The notes: generated by a model not told the origin, from the sequence alone. Shown: positions 1 through 7,636, counted from the first letter of the stretch. The stretch is DNA of 45,786 nucleotides from Actinospica acidithermotolerans (GCF_018139625.1 NZ_JAGSOH010000056.1:1-45786), one strand, 5' to 3'. Made by a program: numbers and translations.

Positions 1-132
1 GCCTCAGAATCCGAACGACGCGCCGCGCTTGACCCCTGGCTGCACATCTACAACCATCACCGAGCACACACCGCGCTCAAAGGCCAACCACCCGCCAGCC
101 GCGTACCCAACCTCACAGGACAGAACAGCTAG
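1..132 (+). CDS. IS481-type transposase, C-terminal end only (cut by window edge)
   Basis: Reading frame 1 is open from the first base to a TAG at 130-132 and encodes 43 residues. The piece contains LDPWLHIYNHHRAHTALKG followed by PPASRV, the usual end of an IS481-family DDE integrase/transposase, in which a Y-N-x-x-R-x-H-x-A-L motif precedes PPxSR. The catalytic DDE core would lie to the left of the window, so it cannot be judged whether the gene is intact. A strong hairpin follows at 153-185. No clear terminal inverted repeat of an IS element was recognised in 133-287, so the element's right end is not placed. Family call is by recognised motif; activity is unknown. Confidence 0.75.
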   Translation, partial: ASESERRAALDPWLHIYNHHRAHTALKGQPPASRVPNLTGQNS

Positions 133-152
133 CCGCCCTCCGCCACCGGCCC

Positions 153-185
153 CCGCCCCGCCGCGCGCGAAGCGCGGCGGGGCGG
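153..185 (+). terminator. strong GC hairpin after the transposase end
   Basis: A perfect 14-bp inverted repeat, CCGCCCCGCCGCGC (153-166) and its complement (172-185), flanks the 5-nt loop GCGAA. It lies 20 nt after the transposase stop. There is no clear T-run, as is common for actinobacterial terminators. The remaining bases to 287 hold nothing else recognisable. Confidence 0.5.
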
Positions 186-287
186 TGTCGTCTCCAGCGG
201 CGTTCAACCCTCAGAACACTCCGCGCTGACGACTCACCGCCGCGACCCGGTTGTGCCACGGTCGCGGCCGGTGTCGTCGCCGGGAGG

Positions 288-1676
288 TCAGCCGTTGTGG
301 TGCCGGCCCACGCCTTCGCGGAGGAGGCGGGTGGCCTCGGCCTCGGTGCGCGGGGCGGGGATCTGGACGCCGGGCGGAAGCTGGCGGGCGAGGAGGTCGG
401 CGTAGACCTCCTGCAGGTGGCTCGGCCTGCCGGCGGCCGGTGTGGCGGCGCCGGAGGTCGGCACGACGACGCCGCTGAGCGGGTCGTCGGTGCGGGCGGC
501 GGTGAGCGTCAGGACGCCGCCGACGTCGACGGCCGCGGCGTCGCGGGCGGTGAGGGGCTGCAGGTTCCAGCGGGCCTCGATCGTCTTGAGCACGCTGGTG
601 TGGTCGAAGGGCGTGGCCCCGGCCGGGACGCGGTAGACCGTGCCCGCCGGGATCAGCGGGGAGACCAGCACGGTCGGCACCCGCGGGCCGAAGCGGGTGA
701 AGTCGAAGCCGAACTCGCCCACCGCGTTGTCCGGCGGGGTGGCGTTCGTGGGCGGCGCCACGTGGTCGTAGCAGCCGCCGTGCTCGTCGTAGGTCAGGAT
801 GAACAGCGTCTTGTCCCAGCCGGGTCCGTTGCGCAGCGCCGTGTACGTGTCGTGGATCAGCTGCTCGCCGAGGGCCACGTCGTAATTCGGGTGCTGGCTG
901 TTGCCGGTCGCGCTCCAGGACGGCTCCAGGAACGTGAAGCCGGCCAGGGTGCCAGCGGCGGCGTCGCTCTGGAAGTCGGCGAACAGGCCGAAGTTCGCCG
1001 CCGGGGCCGAGGTCAGGTCAGGGAAGTTGTGCTTGGTCAGCGGTTCGGCGTCGTAGCCGTAGATCTTCCAGGAGACGCCCGCCTTGGTCAGCGACGCGCA
1101 GATCGAGGGAGAGGTGAAGGTCTTCGTCTTGTCGTCCATGTGGCCCTGGCTGGTGCCGGAGAGCACGAACGCGCGGTTCGGCAGCGTCTCCGTCGGCACC
1201 GAGCCGTACCAGTGGTCGCATACCGCGAAGCCCTTGGCCAGCGCGGAGAGCACCGGCAGGGTCTCGGGCGTGAAGCAGCCCATGATGTCCGCCGGCTGCG
1301 TCCCGCCGACGATCGACCAGCCCTCCTTGGCCTCCCAGCCGAGGGTGTACGCGTAGTCGGTGACGAAGCCCTGCATCGTCGCGGTCGCGGGGCTCGGCGC
1401 CGTGTTCGAGCCGAACAGCTGGCTGTTCGTCGCCAGGTAGCCCTCGCCCGGGTCCGCGCCGGGCATGAAGTACGCGTTGGGCGTGGACGGGGTGATCGGG
1501 AAGACCGGAACCGGCTTCCCGTCCGTCCCCGGGTTCGACTCTCCGCCGGTCAGCCCCTCGAACGGCTGGCCGGTCGGCGAGACGTTGCCCGAGTCCTGAT
1601 ACAGGTACCCGAGCATGTGGTCGAACGAGCGGTTCTCCAGCATCAGGACGACGATGTGCTCGATCGAGCCCAACAT
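288..1676 (-). CDS. phospholipase C / phosphoesterase family protein
   Basis: A 462-residue member of the phosphoesterase (phospholipase C/acid phosphatase) family, which hydrolyses phosphodiester or phosphomonoester bonds of phospholipids or related substrates. Seen: the N-terminal ENRSFDH motif (about residues 14-20) that supplies metal ligands, the block DHWYGSVPTETLPNRAF (about 154-170), HPNYD near 262, and the metal-binding TYDEHGGCYDHV near 295. The ATG at 1676 is chosen because GGAGG sits 5 nt upstream; an in-frame GTG at 1697 has no such site. No signal peptide or Tat motif is visible, which is unusual because many actinobacterial relatives are exported. The gene follows a small secreted-protein gene, and the GGAGG site lies just past that gene's stop. 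Substrate cannot be inferred. Confidence 0.85.
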   Translation of the reverse strand: MLGSIEHIVVLMLENRSFDHMLGYLYQDSGNVSPTGQPFEGLTGGESNPGTDGKPVPVFPITPSTPNAYFMPGADPGEGYLATNSQLFGSNTAPSPATATMQGFVTDYAYTLGWEAKEGWSIVGGTQPADIMGCFTPETLPVLSALAKGFAVCDHWYGSVPTETLPNRAFVLSGTSQGHMDDKTKTFTSPSICASLTKAGVSWKIYGYDAEPLTKHNFPDLTSAPAANFGLFADFQSDAAAGTLAGFTFLEPSWSATGNSQHPNYDVALGEQLIHDTYTALRNGPGWDKTLFILTYDEHGGCYDHVAPPTNATPPDNAVGEFGFDFTRFGPRVPTVLVSPLIPAGTVYRVPAGATPFDHTSVLKTIEARWNLQPLTARDAAAVDVGGVLTLTAARTDDPLSGVVVPTSGAATPAAGRPSHLQEVYADLLARQLPPGVQIPAPRTEAEATRLLREGVGRHHNG

Positions 1677-1693
1677 ATAACCCTCCGTCAGAT

Positions 1694-1915
1694 TCACTGC
1701 GCCTTCGTCGAGTGTGGCACGGTGAGGTGACGGGGAGCGTAGGTTGCGTGAAACGCCGGGTGCGGGGATGCGGTGACCTGCGGGTTCTTATGCACTTCCG
1801 GGACCACGACGGGATGGGCGCCGCTCGGTTCGTCGGCCCACGCGATGGGCGCGGCCGCCAGGAGCACCGTCGCGGCTCCGATCCACTTCAGCATCCGCGA
1901 TGCGCGTGACATCAT
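1694..1915 (-). CDS. small secreted protein of unknown function
   Basis: A 73-residue ORF with GGGAGG 5 nt before tandem ATG codons (1915 and 1912). The N-terminus is a textbook signal peptide: basic MMSRASRMLK, a hydrophobic stretch IGAATVLLAAAPIAWA, and likely cleavage after AWA near residue 27. The mature part, about 46 residues, is rich in His, Pro and Val (HPVVVPEVHK, PHPAFHATYAPRH) with no cysteine and no recognised domain. The stop lies 17 nt before the phosphoesterase start, so the two genes are probably co-transcribed. Function unknown. Signal peptide and ribosome site together make it likely to be a real gene. Confidence 0.6.
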   Translation of the reverse strand: MMSRASRMLKWIGAATVLLAAAPIAWADEPSGAHPVVVPEVHKNPQVTASPHPAFHATYAPRHLTVPHSTKAQ

Positions 1916-2002
1916 CTCGGCCTCCCATGCGAAGTCATTCCGTTATGCACAAGAGTCTGCGGTCCGGCGGACGGCGCCGCCCGGGGCGTTAGCCCTTGTG
2001 GG

Positions 2003-2458
2003 TCAGCGCCCGACGGGCCGCCACGGGATCGGCGAGGAGAGCACCATCGTGGACGACGGCGTGCCGTGCTCGGCCAGCCGGTCGATCAGCTCCTCGAACT
2101 CGGTCATGCTCCGCACGGCCACGCGCAGCTGGCAGCAGGAGTCCCCGGTGAGCCGGTGCAGCTCGAGGATCGCCGGGTCGCGCTCGACGGTCTCCGGGTG
2201 CCGCAGCAGGCAGTTCGGCCCGTAGCAGGACATCCGGACGAGCGCGGCCACGGTCCGGCCGACCTTCGCCGGGTCCACGTGGGCGTGGTAGCCGGTGATC
2301 ACGCCCTGCTCCTCGAGGCGGCGCACCCGCTCGGCGACGGCCGGGGAGGACAGGCTCACCCGGCGGCCGAGTTCGTTGAACGACAGGCGGCCGTCGCGCT
2401 GCAGCTCGTCGATCAACCGCCAGTCGGTTACGTCCGGAAACTCGTTTCGCGTAGACAC
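2003..2458 (-). CDS. Lrp/AsnC family transcriptional regulator, divergent from kynA
   Basis: A 151-residue protein with the Lrp/AsnC layout: an N-terminal winged helix-turn-helix (about residues 10-60; LIDELQRDGRLSFNELGRRV, then SSPAVAERVRRLEEQGVI) and a C-terminal RAM/effector domain (about 70-145). Family members bind DNA as multimers and usually sense amino acids. The gene is divergent from kynA-kynU with only 72 bp between starts, so it is the obvious candidate regulator of tryptophan breakdown, with tryptophan or kynurenine as possible effector (inference). It starts at GTG 2458; a TGA lies two codons upstream in frame and no good ribosome site is present, so a leaderless mRNA is possible. 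Four cysteines in the effector half (CYGPNC and CC) are a mild oddity. Confidence 0.85.
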   Translation of the reverse strand: MSTRNEFPDVTDWRLIDELQRDGRLSFNELGRRVSLSSPAVAERVRRLEEQGVITGYHAHVDPAKVGRTVAALVRMSCYGPNCLLRHPETVERDPAILELHRLTGDSCCQLRVAVRSMTEFEELIDRLAEHGTPSSTMVLSSPIPWRPVGR

Positions 2459-2530
2459 CTTTCAACCATAAAGTCTGCTGTCCCGATCGGCCGCCGACGG
2501 CCATTCATCTTTCGCCGCGACTGCGGTTCC
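2459..2530. promoter_or_regulatory. divergent promoter region of the Lrp-type gene and kynA
   Basis: 72 bp separate the two divergent starts. On the minus strand TTTATG lies just ahead of the regulator's GTG and could be a -10 of a leaderless transcript. A short inverted repeat, GGCC-GCCGAC-GGCC, lies in the middle. Neither kynA start has a clear ribosome site. Both promoters and any Lrp-type operator must overlap here; individual elements are not certain. Confidence 0.4.
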
Positions 2531-3250
2531 ATGATTCGCATGACGATCGACCAGGCGGGGCGATCCCGCGTTGCCGCGAGCGAGTACGCCCAGTACGCGT
2601 GCCTCGACGAGTTGCTGCAGCTCCAGTGGCCGCGAACGGAGGCGCCCGCGGAGCTGTCCTTCATCATCACCACCCAGGTGATGGAGCTGTACTTCAAGCT
2701 GCTCCACCACGAGTGGGTCGCCGCCTGCGCGAAGCTCGACGCCGGCGACGTGCGCGGCGCGATCGTCGACCTGCGCCGCGGCCACGGCGTGCAGGACGCG
2801 CTCAACGCCTCCTGGGAGGCCCTGCGCACGCTGACCCCCGCCGAGTTCGACGAGTTCCGCGACGCGTTCGGCGCGGCCTCGGGCATCCAGTCGGAGCTCT
2901 ACCGCGACCTCGAGCAGTCCCTCGGCGTTCCGTACCCGAGCCGGCCCGAGGTGCCGAGCCTGGAGGCGTCGGCCGCCCGGCTGCTGGAGCGGCGCGGCCT
3001 GGCGGGCGGGTGGCGCGAGGTCTACGGGCACTCCGCCGATTACCCGGAGCTAATCGACCTCGGCGAGGCGCTGTTCGACGCCGCCGACCGCTTCACCCGC
3101 TGGAAGCAGCGTCACCTGCTGTCCGTGTGGCGGTCGATGGGCTCGAAGCAGGGCTCCGCCGGCACCTCGGGCGCCGATTGGCTGGCACGCGGCGTGCACC
3201 AGAAGTACCTGGCCGAACTCTGGGACGTGCGCTCGGAGGCGTGGGTATGA
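2531..3250 (+). CDS. kynA: tryptophan 2,3-dioxygenase
   Basis: A 239-residue haem dioxygenase that opens the indole ring of L-tryptophan to N-formylkynurenine, the first step of the kynurenine route. Seen: FIITTQVMELYFKLLHHEW near residue 38, the haem-ligand region WKQRHLLSVWR, and the following MGSKQGSAGTSG, equivalent to the GSKRGTGGSSG loop of other family members. The position equivalent to the substrate-binding His of human and Xanthomonas enzymes (HQxxELW) is Thr here; from memory other actinobacterial TDOs share this. It starts at ATG 2531 or, as likely, ATG 2540, without a clear ribosome site. It overlaps kynU by 4 nt (ATGA), so the two form an operon. No formamidase gene lies beside them. 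Confidence 0.9.
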   Translation: MIRMTIDQAGRSRVAASEYAQYACLDELLQLQWPRTEAPAELSFIITTQVMELYFKLLHHEWVAACAKLDAGDVRGAIVDLRRGHGVQDALNASWEALRTLTPAEFDEFRDAFGAASGIQSELYRDLEQSLGVPYPSRPEVPSLEASAARLLERRGLAGGWREVYGHSADYPELIDLGEALFDAADRFTRWKQRHLLSVWRSMGSKQGSAGTSGADWLARGVHQKYLAELWDVRSEAWV

Positions 3251-4461
3251 CGACTGCCGTGACTGCCGACTCGCTCGTCTCCCGGGCCGCCGACCTCGAC
3301 GCGGCCGACCCGCTCCGCCATTGCCGCGAACGCTTCCTCCTGCCGGAGGGCACGACCTACCTCGACGGCAACTCGCTGGGCGCGCTGCCCGCGGCGGTGC
3401 CCGACGCGATGCGGGACGCCGTCCACCGGCAGTGGGGAACCGGCCTGATCGGGTCGTGGTTCGGCGGGGACGCGGAGTGGTGGGGTCTTCCCGAGCGACT
3501 CGGCGACCGGGTCGGCGCGCTGCTCGGCGCGGCGCCCGGGCAGACCGTCGTCGGCGACTCGACGTCCGTGCAGATCTTCAACACCCTGACGGCCGCGGCC
3601 CGGCTGCGCCCGAACCGGCGGCTGCTGCTCACCGACGCCGGCCACTTCCCGACCGACGCCTACCTCGCCGACTCGGTCGGCGAGATGCTCGGCCTCGAGG
3701 TGCGCCGCGTTCCGGCGGCTCAGCTGCGCGAGGCCCTGGAGGCGGACGGCGACCGCACGGCCGTCGTCGCCTTCCCGGCCGTGGACTTCGCGACCGGCGA
3801 GCGCTGGGACATGCCGGGTCTGACGGCCGCGGCGCACGCAGCGGGCGCGCTCGTCGTCTGGGACCTGTGCCACGCGGCGGGAGCGCTGGAGCTGCAGCTC
3901 GACGCATGGGACGTCGACTTCGCCGTGGGCTGTACGTACAAGTATCTGTCCGGCGGCCCCGGAGCCCCGGCCTTCGCCTACGCGGCTCGCGCGCACCACG
4001 CGATGATGCGGCAGCCGCTCACCGGCTGGACCGGCCACGCCGATCCGTTCGCGATGCGCGGGACGTACGAGGGCGCCGCGGGAATCGGCCGGGCGCGCAT
4101 CGGCACGCCGACCGTGCTCTCCATGCTCGCGCTGGAGGCGGCGATCGGCGCTTTCGACGGCGTGGACCTGGCGACGCTGCGTGCGCAGAGCCTCAGCCTG
4201 ACCGGCTTCTTCATCGAGTGCTGCGACGCGCTGCTCGGCGGCCGCGGCTTCGAGATCGTCACCCCGCGCGAGCCGGAACGGCGCGGCAGCCAGGTGACGC
4301 TGCGTCACCCGGACGCGGTGAAGCTGGTCCCGGCGGCCGCCGAGCGCGGCGTCGTGGGCGACAAGCGCGAGCCCGACCTGCTGCGCTACGGGTTCAACGC
4401 GCTCTACAACACGCACGCGGACGCGGTGCGCGCCGCGACCACGCTGGCCGAGCTGACGTAG
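3247..4461 (+). CDS. kynU: kynureninase
   Basis: A 404-residue PLP enzyme (aminotransferase fold type I) that cleaves kynurenine to anthranilate and alanine. Seen: YLDGNSLGALP near the N-terminus, the phosphate-binding STSVQIFN block, the aspartate loop VVWDLCHAAGA, and the PLP-lysine motif TYKYLSGGPGAP with Lys about residue 232. Length is typical. Its ATG overlaps the kynA stop (ATGA), which indicates translational coupling. With kynA it would route tryptophan to anthranilate, either for breakdown or as a precursor for secondary metabolites. The stop is 11 nt from the stop of the convergent ung gene, leaving almost no room for a terminator. Confidence 0.93.
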   Translation: MTTAVTADSLVSRAADLDAADPLRHCRERFLLPEGTTYLDGNSLGALPAAVPDAMRDAVHRQWGTGLIGSWFGGDAEWWGLPERLGDRVGALLGAAPGQTVVGDSTSVQIFNTLTAAARLRPNRRLLLTDAGHFPTDAYLADSVGEMLGLEVRRVPAAQLREALEADGDRTAVVAFPAVDFATGERWDMPGLTAAAHAAGALVVWDLCHAAGALELQLDAWDVDFAVGCTYKYLSGGPGAPAFAYAARAHHAMMRQPLTGWTGHADPFAMRGTYEGAAGIGRARIGTPTVLSMLALEAAIGAFDGVDLATLRAQSLSLTGFFIECCDALLGGRGFEIVTPREPERRGSQVTLRHPDAVKLVPAAAERGVVGDKREPDLLRYGFNALYNTHADAVRAATTLAELT

Positions 4462-4472
4462 CGCCCCGATAC

Positions 4473-5153
4473 CTAGGGCAGCCGCCAGTCGACCGGCTCC
4501 GCGCCCAGCTGCGCGAGCGCGGCGTTCGCCCGGCTGAAGGGGCGCGAGCCGAAGAACCCGTAGTCGGCCGAACGCGGGCTCGGGTGCGAGGACTCTATGC
4601 ACGGGACGCCGGGGCCGAGCAGCGGGCGCAGGTTGCGCGCGTTGCGGCCCCAGAGGATCGCCACCAGCGGCGTTCCCCGGCCGGCGAGCGCCGTGATCGC
4701 CTGCGCGGTCACGGCCTCCCAGCCCTTGTCCTGGTGCGAGTTCGCGCGCCGCGGGGTCACCGTCAGGGCCCTGTTGAGCAGCAGCACGCCGCGGTCCGCC
4801 CAGGGGCTCAGGTCGCCGGTGGACGGGGCCGGCAGGCCGAGGTCCGCGGAGTACTCGCGGAAGATGTTGACCAGGCTCTCCGGCAGCGGCCGCACCTCGG
4901 GCGCGACCGAGAAGCTGAGGCCGACGGCGTGGCCCGGCGTCGGGTACGGGTCCTGGCCGACGATCAGCACCCTGACGTCCTCGAAGGGCTGCTGGAACGC
5001 GCGCAGCACCTGCGGGCCCGGCGGCAGGTAGCCGCGGCCCGCGGCCAGCTCGGCGCGCAGGAACTCGCCCATCTCGGCGACCTTTCCGGCCACCGGGTCG
5101 AGTGCCTTCGCCCAGCCCGCGTCGATGAGTTCGTGGAGGGGTCGCGCTGCCAT
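4473..5153 (-). CDS. ung: uracil-DNA glycosylase (family 1)
   Basis: A 226-residue enzyme that removes uracil from DNA and starts base-excision repair. Seen: the water-activating motif [17 protein letters not shown] with Asp about residue 68, and the leucine/His loop motif HPSPRSA with His about 190; LLLNRALTV is also typical. Start ATG 5153 is chosen from family alignment ([10 protein letters not shown]); longer in-frame extensions upstream look non-coding. The ribosome site is weak. It is transcribed towards kynU and lies downstream of padR on the same strand but separated by a strong hairpin, so it is probably its own unit. Confidence 0.95.
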   Translation of the reverse strand: MAARPLHELIDAGWAKALDPVAGKVAEMGEFLRAELAAGRGYLPPGPQVLRAFQQPFEDVRVLIVGQDPYPTPGHAVGLSFSVAPEVRPLPESLVNIFREYSADLGLPAPSTGDLSPWADRGVLLLNRALTVTPRRANSHQDKGWEAVTAQAITALAGRGTPLVAILWGRNARNLRPLLGPGVPCIESSHPSPRSADYGFFGSRPFSRANAALAQLGAEPVDWRLP

Positions 5154-5252
5154 GGACCGGAACTCTACCGCCCGGTTCCGACAGACCCGGACCACAGTCC
5201 GAGCATGCGCTCCCAATCAGTGTTCTGCGTAGGGCGGCGGTCCTTGTGGGGC

Positions 5253-5284
5253 GGGACGGCCGGTGCGGCGGCACCGGCCGTCCC
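5253..5284 (-). terminator. hairpin terminator candidate downstream of padR
   Basis: A perfect 14-bp inverted repeat, GGGACGGCCGGTGC (5253-5266) and its complement (5271-5284), with a 4-nt loop. It lies 45 nt after the padR stop on the minus strand and before ung. There is no T-run, typical of high-GC actinobacterial terminators. Confidence 0.6.
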
Positions 5285-5328
5285 CTTCGCCGCGGTCCGC
5301 TCGGCGGATCGCCGAGACCGGGCCGGCA

Positions 5329-6063
5329 TCAGGCCTCGTCGACGGGCTCGGCCTCGTCGTCGGCCGGATCGGCGGCGAGGATCTTGTACAGCGCCTGGCG
5401 GGCCTTGATCAGCACCTGCTTGGCCTCCTCGCGCTGCGCAGCCGTGCCGACCTCGTTGACCTGGCGGGTCGCGGCGACCAGCTGGCCCATCAGCTCGCGG
5501 TAGCGCAGGAACTCGGTGAAGCGGGAGTCCCCGGCGCCGGCCTCCCACAGCCGGGCCAGCTGGTCGGCGTTCTCCTCGGCGTGCGCGCGGCCCGCCTCGG
5601 TGAGCGCGAACAGCTTGCGGCCGTCGCCGTCGGTCGGCTCGATCAGGCCCTCGTCCTCCAGCTGGGAGATCGCCGGGTACACCGAGCCCGAGCTGACCCG
5701 CCACAGGCCGCCGGTGCGCTCGTTGATCTCCTGGATGATCTGGTAGCCGTTGCGCGGCTGCTCGCTCAGCAGCGAGATGATCGCCGCGCGCACGTCGCCG
5801 CGTCCGGCCCGGCCGCGTCCGCGGCCTCGGCCGCGCGGGCCGCCGAAGGGGCCGGGACCGGGGCCGAAGCCGAAGTCCGGGCCGCCGAACTGCGGGCCGC
5901 CGGGCGGGATCGGCGGGAAGCCGCCGTGCATGTGGTGGCCGTGCCGGCCGCGCGGGCCGAAGCCCTCCTCGCGCTCGCCGCGGCGACGCTGCTGGTCTCC
6001 GCCGCGGCCACGGCCGCGGCGCTCGGGGTGCGGGCCCTCCAGGCCCGAATCAAACTTCCTCAT
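5329..6063 (-). CDS. PadR family transcriptional regulator with long Gly/Arg/Pro-rich N-terminus
   Basis: A 244-residue protein. The PadR winged helix occupies about residues 90-165 (VRAAIISLLSEQPRNGYQII, SSGSVYPAISQLEDEGLI), followed by a helical dimerisation arm (LWEAGAGDSRFTEFLRYREL and on). Residues 1-88 are low complexity: runs of Gly, Arg, Pro and Phe, with HGHHMHGG and four RG repeats just before the DNA-binding domain. Start ATG 6063 has GGAG 8 nt upstream. PadR proteins repress by binding palindromes near promoters and often respond to small ligands. A CGATATATCG palindrome overlaps this gene's own likely -10, so autorepression is expected. No transporter partner is adjacent; trmB is divergent. 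Confidence 0.88.
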   Translation of the reverse strand: MRKFDSGLEGPHPERRGRGRGGDQQRRRGEREEGFGPRGRHGHHMHGGFPPIPPGGPQFGGPDFGFGPGPGPFGGPRGRGRGRGRAGRGDVRAAIISLLSEQPRNGYQIIQEINERTGGLWRVSSGSVYPAISQLEDEGLIEPTDGDGRKLFALTEAGRAHAEENADQLARLWEAGAGDSRFTEFLRYRELMGQLVAATRQVNEVGTAAQREEAKQVLIKARQALYKILAADPADDEAEPVDEA

Positions 6064-6092
6064 GGGAGGTTCTCCTTCTACATCTTGGTTCT

Positions 6093-6111
6093 GTCGAAGC
6101 ATCTCTTCGAC
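6093..6111. promoter_or_regulatory. inverted repeat in the padR leader
   Basis: GTCGAAG (6093-6099) and CTTCGAC (6105-6111) form a perfect 7-bp inverted repeat with a 5-nt centre, between the padR promoter and its start codon. It could be a second operator or an RNA hairpin in the 5' leader. Its distance from the trmB start makes a role there less likely. Confidence 0.35.
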
Positions 6112-6117
6112 GTGTTA

Positions 6118-6146
6118 ACGATATATCGCTACCTCTCGGAACGCAA
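6118..6146 (-). promoter_or_regulatory. padR promoter with overlapping palindromic operator
   Basis: On the minus strand TTGCGT (6146-6141) and TATCGT (6123-6118) are separated by 17 bp, a good -35/-10 pair. The perfect 10-bp palindrome CGATATATCG (6119-6128) overlaps the -10. AT-rich palindromes of this kind are typical PadR-family operators, so this is the likely autoregulatory site (inference). Confidence 0.55.
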
Positions 6147-6179
6147 GCCCTCCCGGCGAAGCGGCTACCCTTGGAGCAA

Positions 6180-6917
6180 ATGACCACGTCAGCTGACTCC
6201 CGCTCCTCCGTCGCGCTCGCCGGCGACGCCTCGGCGCTCCCGCCGCAGCGCCACATCCGCACCTTCAAGCCGCGCCGTGGCCGGATCACCGCCGCGCAGG
6301 CCGGCGCGCTGGACCGGCTCTGGCCGCAGTGGGGATTGGAGATACCCGCCGAGGGCGAGGAGCTGGACCTGGCCGAGCTGTTCGGCCGGGTCGCGCCGCT
6401 GCAGCTGGAGATCGGCTGCGGCATGGGGGACGCCGTCGTCGCGATGGCCGCGGCGCGTCCGGACTGCGACTTCCTGGCCGTGGACGTGCACACCCCCGGC
6501 CTGGGCAACGTGCTGCGGATGGCCGAGCGGGCCGGGCTGACGAACGTGCGCGCGGCCGCGGGGGACGCGCTGGACCTGCTGCGCTGGCAGATAGGCAGCG
6601 ACGCGCTCGACGCCGTGCACGTCTACTTCCCCGACCCGTGGCCCAAGGCCCGGCACCACAAGCGGCGCATCGTCCGCGGCGACGTCGTCGCCCTGATCGC
6701 GGACCGGCTGCGCACCGGCGGCGCGCTGCACTGCGCGACCGACTGGGCCGAGTACGCCGAGGAGATGCTCGCCGTGCTGAGCGCGGAACCCTGGCTGCGC
6801 AACCGTTTCCCGTCCGGCTACGCGCCGCGGCCCACCCACCGGCCGGTCACCAAGTTCGAGGCGCGTGCGGTCCGCGACGGCAGGGAAGTGTTCGACTTGT
6901 CGTTCGTGAAGATCTGA
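6180..6917 (+). CDS. trmB: tRNA (guanine-N7-)-methyltransferase
   Basis: A 245-residue SAM-dependent enzyme that methylates G46 in the variable loop of tRNAs. Seen: the SAM motif LEIGCGMGDAVVAMA, the acidic LAVDVHTPGLGNVL strand, and the family signature YFPDPWPKARHHKRRIV; the C-terminal region ends with TKFEARAVRDGREVFDL. Start ATG 6180 has GGAG only 3 nt upstream; an in-frame TTG lies at 6171. It is divergent from padR and its 5' region shares that promoter segment. A histidine phosphatase gene follows 25 nt downstream and is probably co-transcribed. Confidence 0.93.
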   Translation: MTTSADSRSSVALAGDASALPPQRHIRTFKPRRGRITAAQAGALDRLWPQWGLEIPAEGEELDLAELFGRVAPLQLEIGCGMGDAVVAMAAARPDCDFLAVDVHTPGLGNVLRMAERAGLTNVRAAAGDALDLLRWQIGSDALDAVHVYFPDPWPKARHHKRRIVRGDVVALIADRLRTGGALHCATDWAEYAEEMLAVLSAEPWLRNRFPSGYAPRPTHRPVTKFEARAVRDGREVFDLSFVKI

Positions 6918-6942
6918 CGGTCCGATACAGGGGGATGATCAC

Positions 6943-7629
6943 ATGTCGGTGGCGACCGAGCTGGTACTGGTCCGGCACGGCCAGGCCGTGGACAACGTCG
7001 AGTACCTGGCCAACCTCACGCCGCACTGCCGCGGACTGACCGCGCGCGGCCACGAGCAGGCCGAACTCGTCGCGGCGCGGCTCGCCAAGCAGATGGCCGG
7101 CCCGCGGCCCTTCGACGTGGTCTGCCATTCCCCGGTCCGCCGCGCCGCCGAGACGACCGAGCACATCGTCGCCGCGCTCGGCCCGGGCGTGCCCGTCGAG
7201 TGCGTGGACGGGCTGCGCGTCGCGGATCACGGCGTCGAGGGCCAGCACCCGTGGGACGCGAGGACGAACCTCATCGGCACGATCCCGCCGCTCGACCCCG
7301 AGACGCCGCCCGCGCCCGGCGCCGAAAGCTGGCAGACCTACCTGGACCGCTCCGGCGGCACGCTGGTGGAGATAGCCAAGCGCTACGAGGGCAGCCGGAT
7401 ACTCGTCGTGGCGCACGCCGAGACCTCGGCCTCGGCGATGCAGACCTTCATGCGGCTGCCCGTGGGCGCGTCACGCTGGACGTACCCGATGATCAGCCAC
7501 ACCGCGCTCAGCGGCTGGCGCCACGAGCACTCGCTGTACTCGGGCGGCGATCCGGCGGGCAACTGGGCCATGCTCTACGTCAACGACGACTCGCACCTGC
7601 CCGAGACCGAGCGCACCTGGGGCAGCTGA
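6943..7629 (+). CDS. histidine phosphatase family protein
   Basis: A 228-residue member of the phosphoglycerate-mutase-like histidine phosphatase superfamily. Seen: the catalytic RHGQ motif (LVLVRHGQAVDN, near residue 10), CHSPVRRAAETTEHI with the conserved Arg, and a second catalytic His in ILVVAHAETSAS. The acid/base region lies around VADHGVEGQHPW. The start has GGGGGA about 7 nt upstream. These enzymes dephosphorylate diverse substrates, so specificity cannot be read from sequence. It lies directly after trmB and is convergent with the ABM-domain gene. Confidence 0.85.
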   Translation: MSVATELVLVRHGQAVDNVEYLANLTPHCRGLTARGHEQAELVAARLAKQMAGPRPFDVVCHSPVRRAAETTEHIVAALGPGVPVECVDGLRVADHGVEGQHPWDARTNLIGTIPPLDPETPPAPGAESWQTYLDRSGGTLVEIAKRYEGSRILVVAHAETSASAMQTFMRLPVGASRWTYPMISHTALSGWRHEHSLYSGGDPAGNWAMLYVNDDSHLPETERTWGS

Positions 7630-7636
7630 GCCGGGC

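Noticed and set aside
133-287. Right terminal inverted repeat of the IS481-type element
   Set aside because: No sequence with a recognisable IS481 end could be assigned, and the left end is outside the window.
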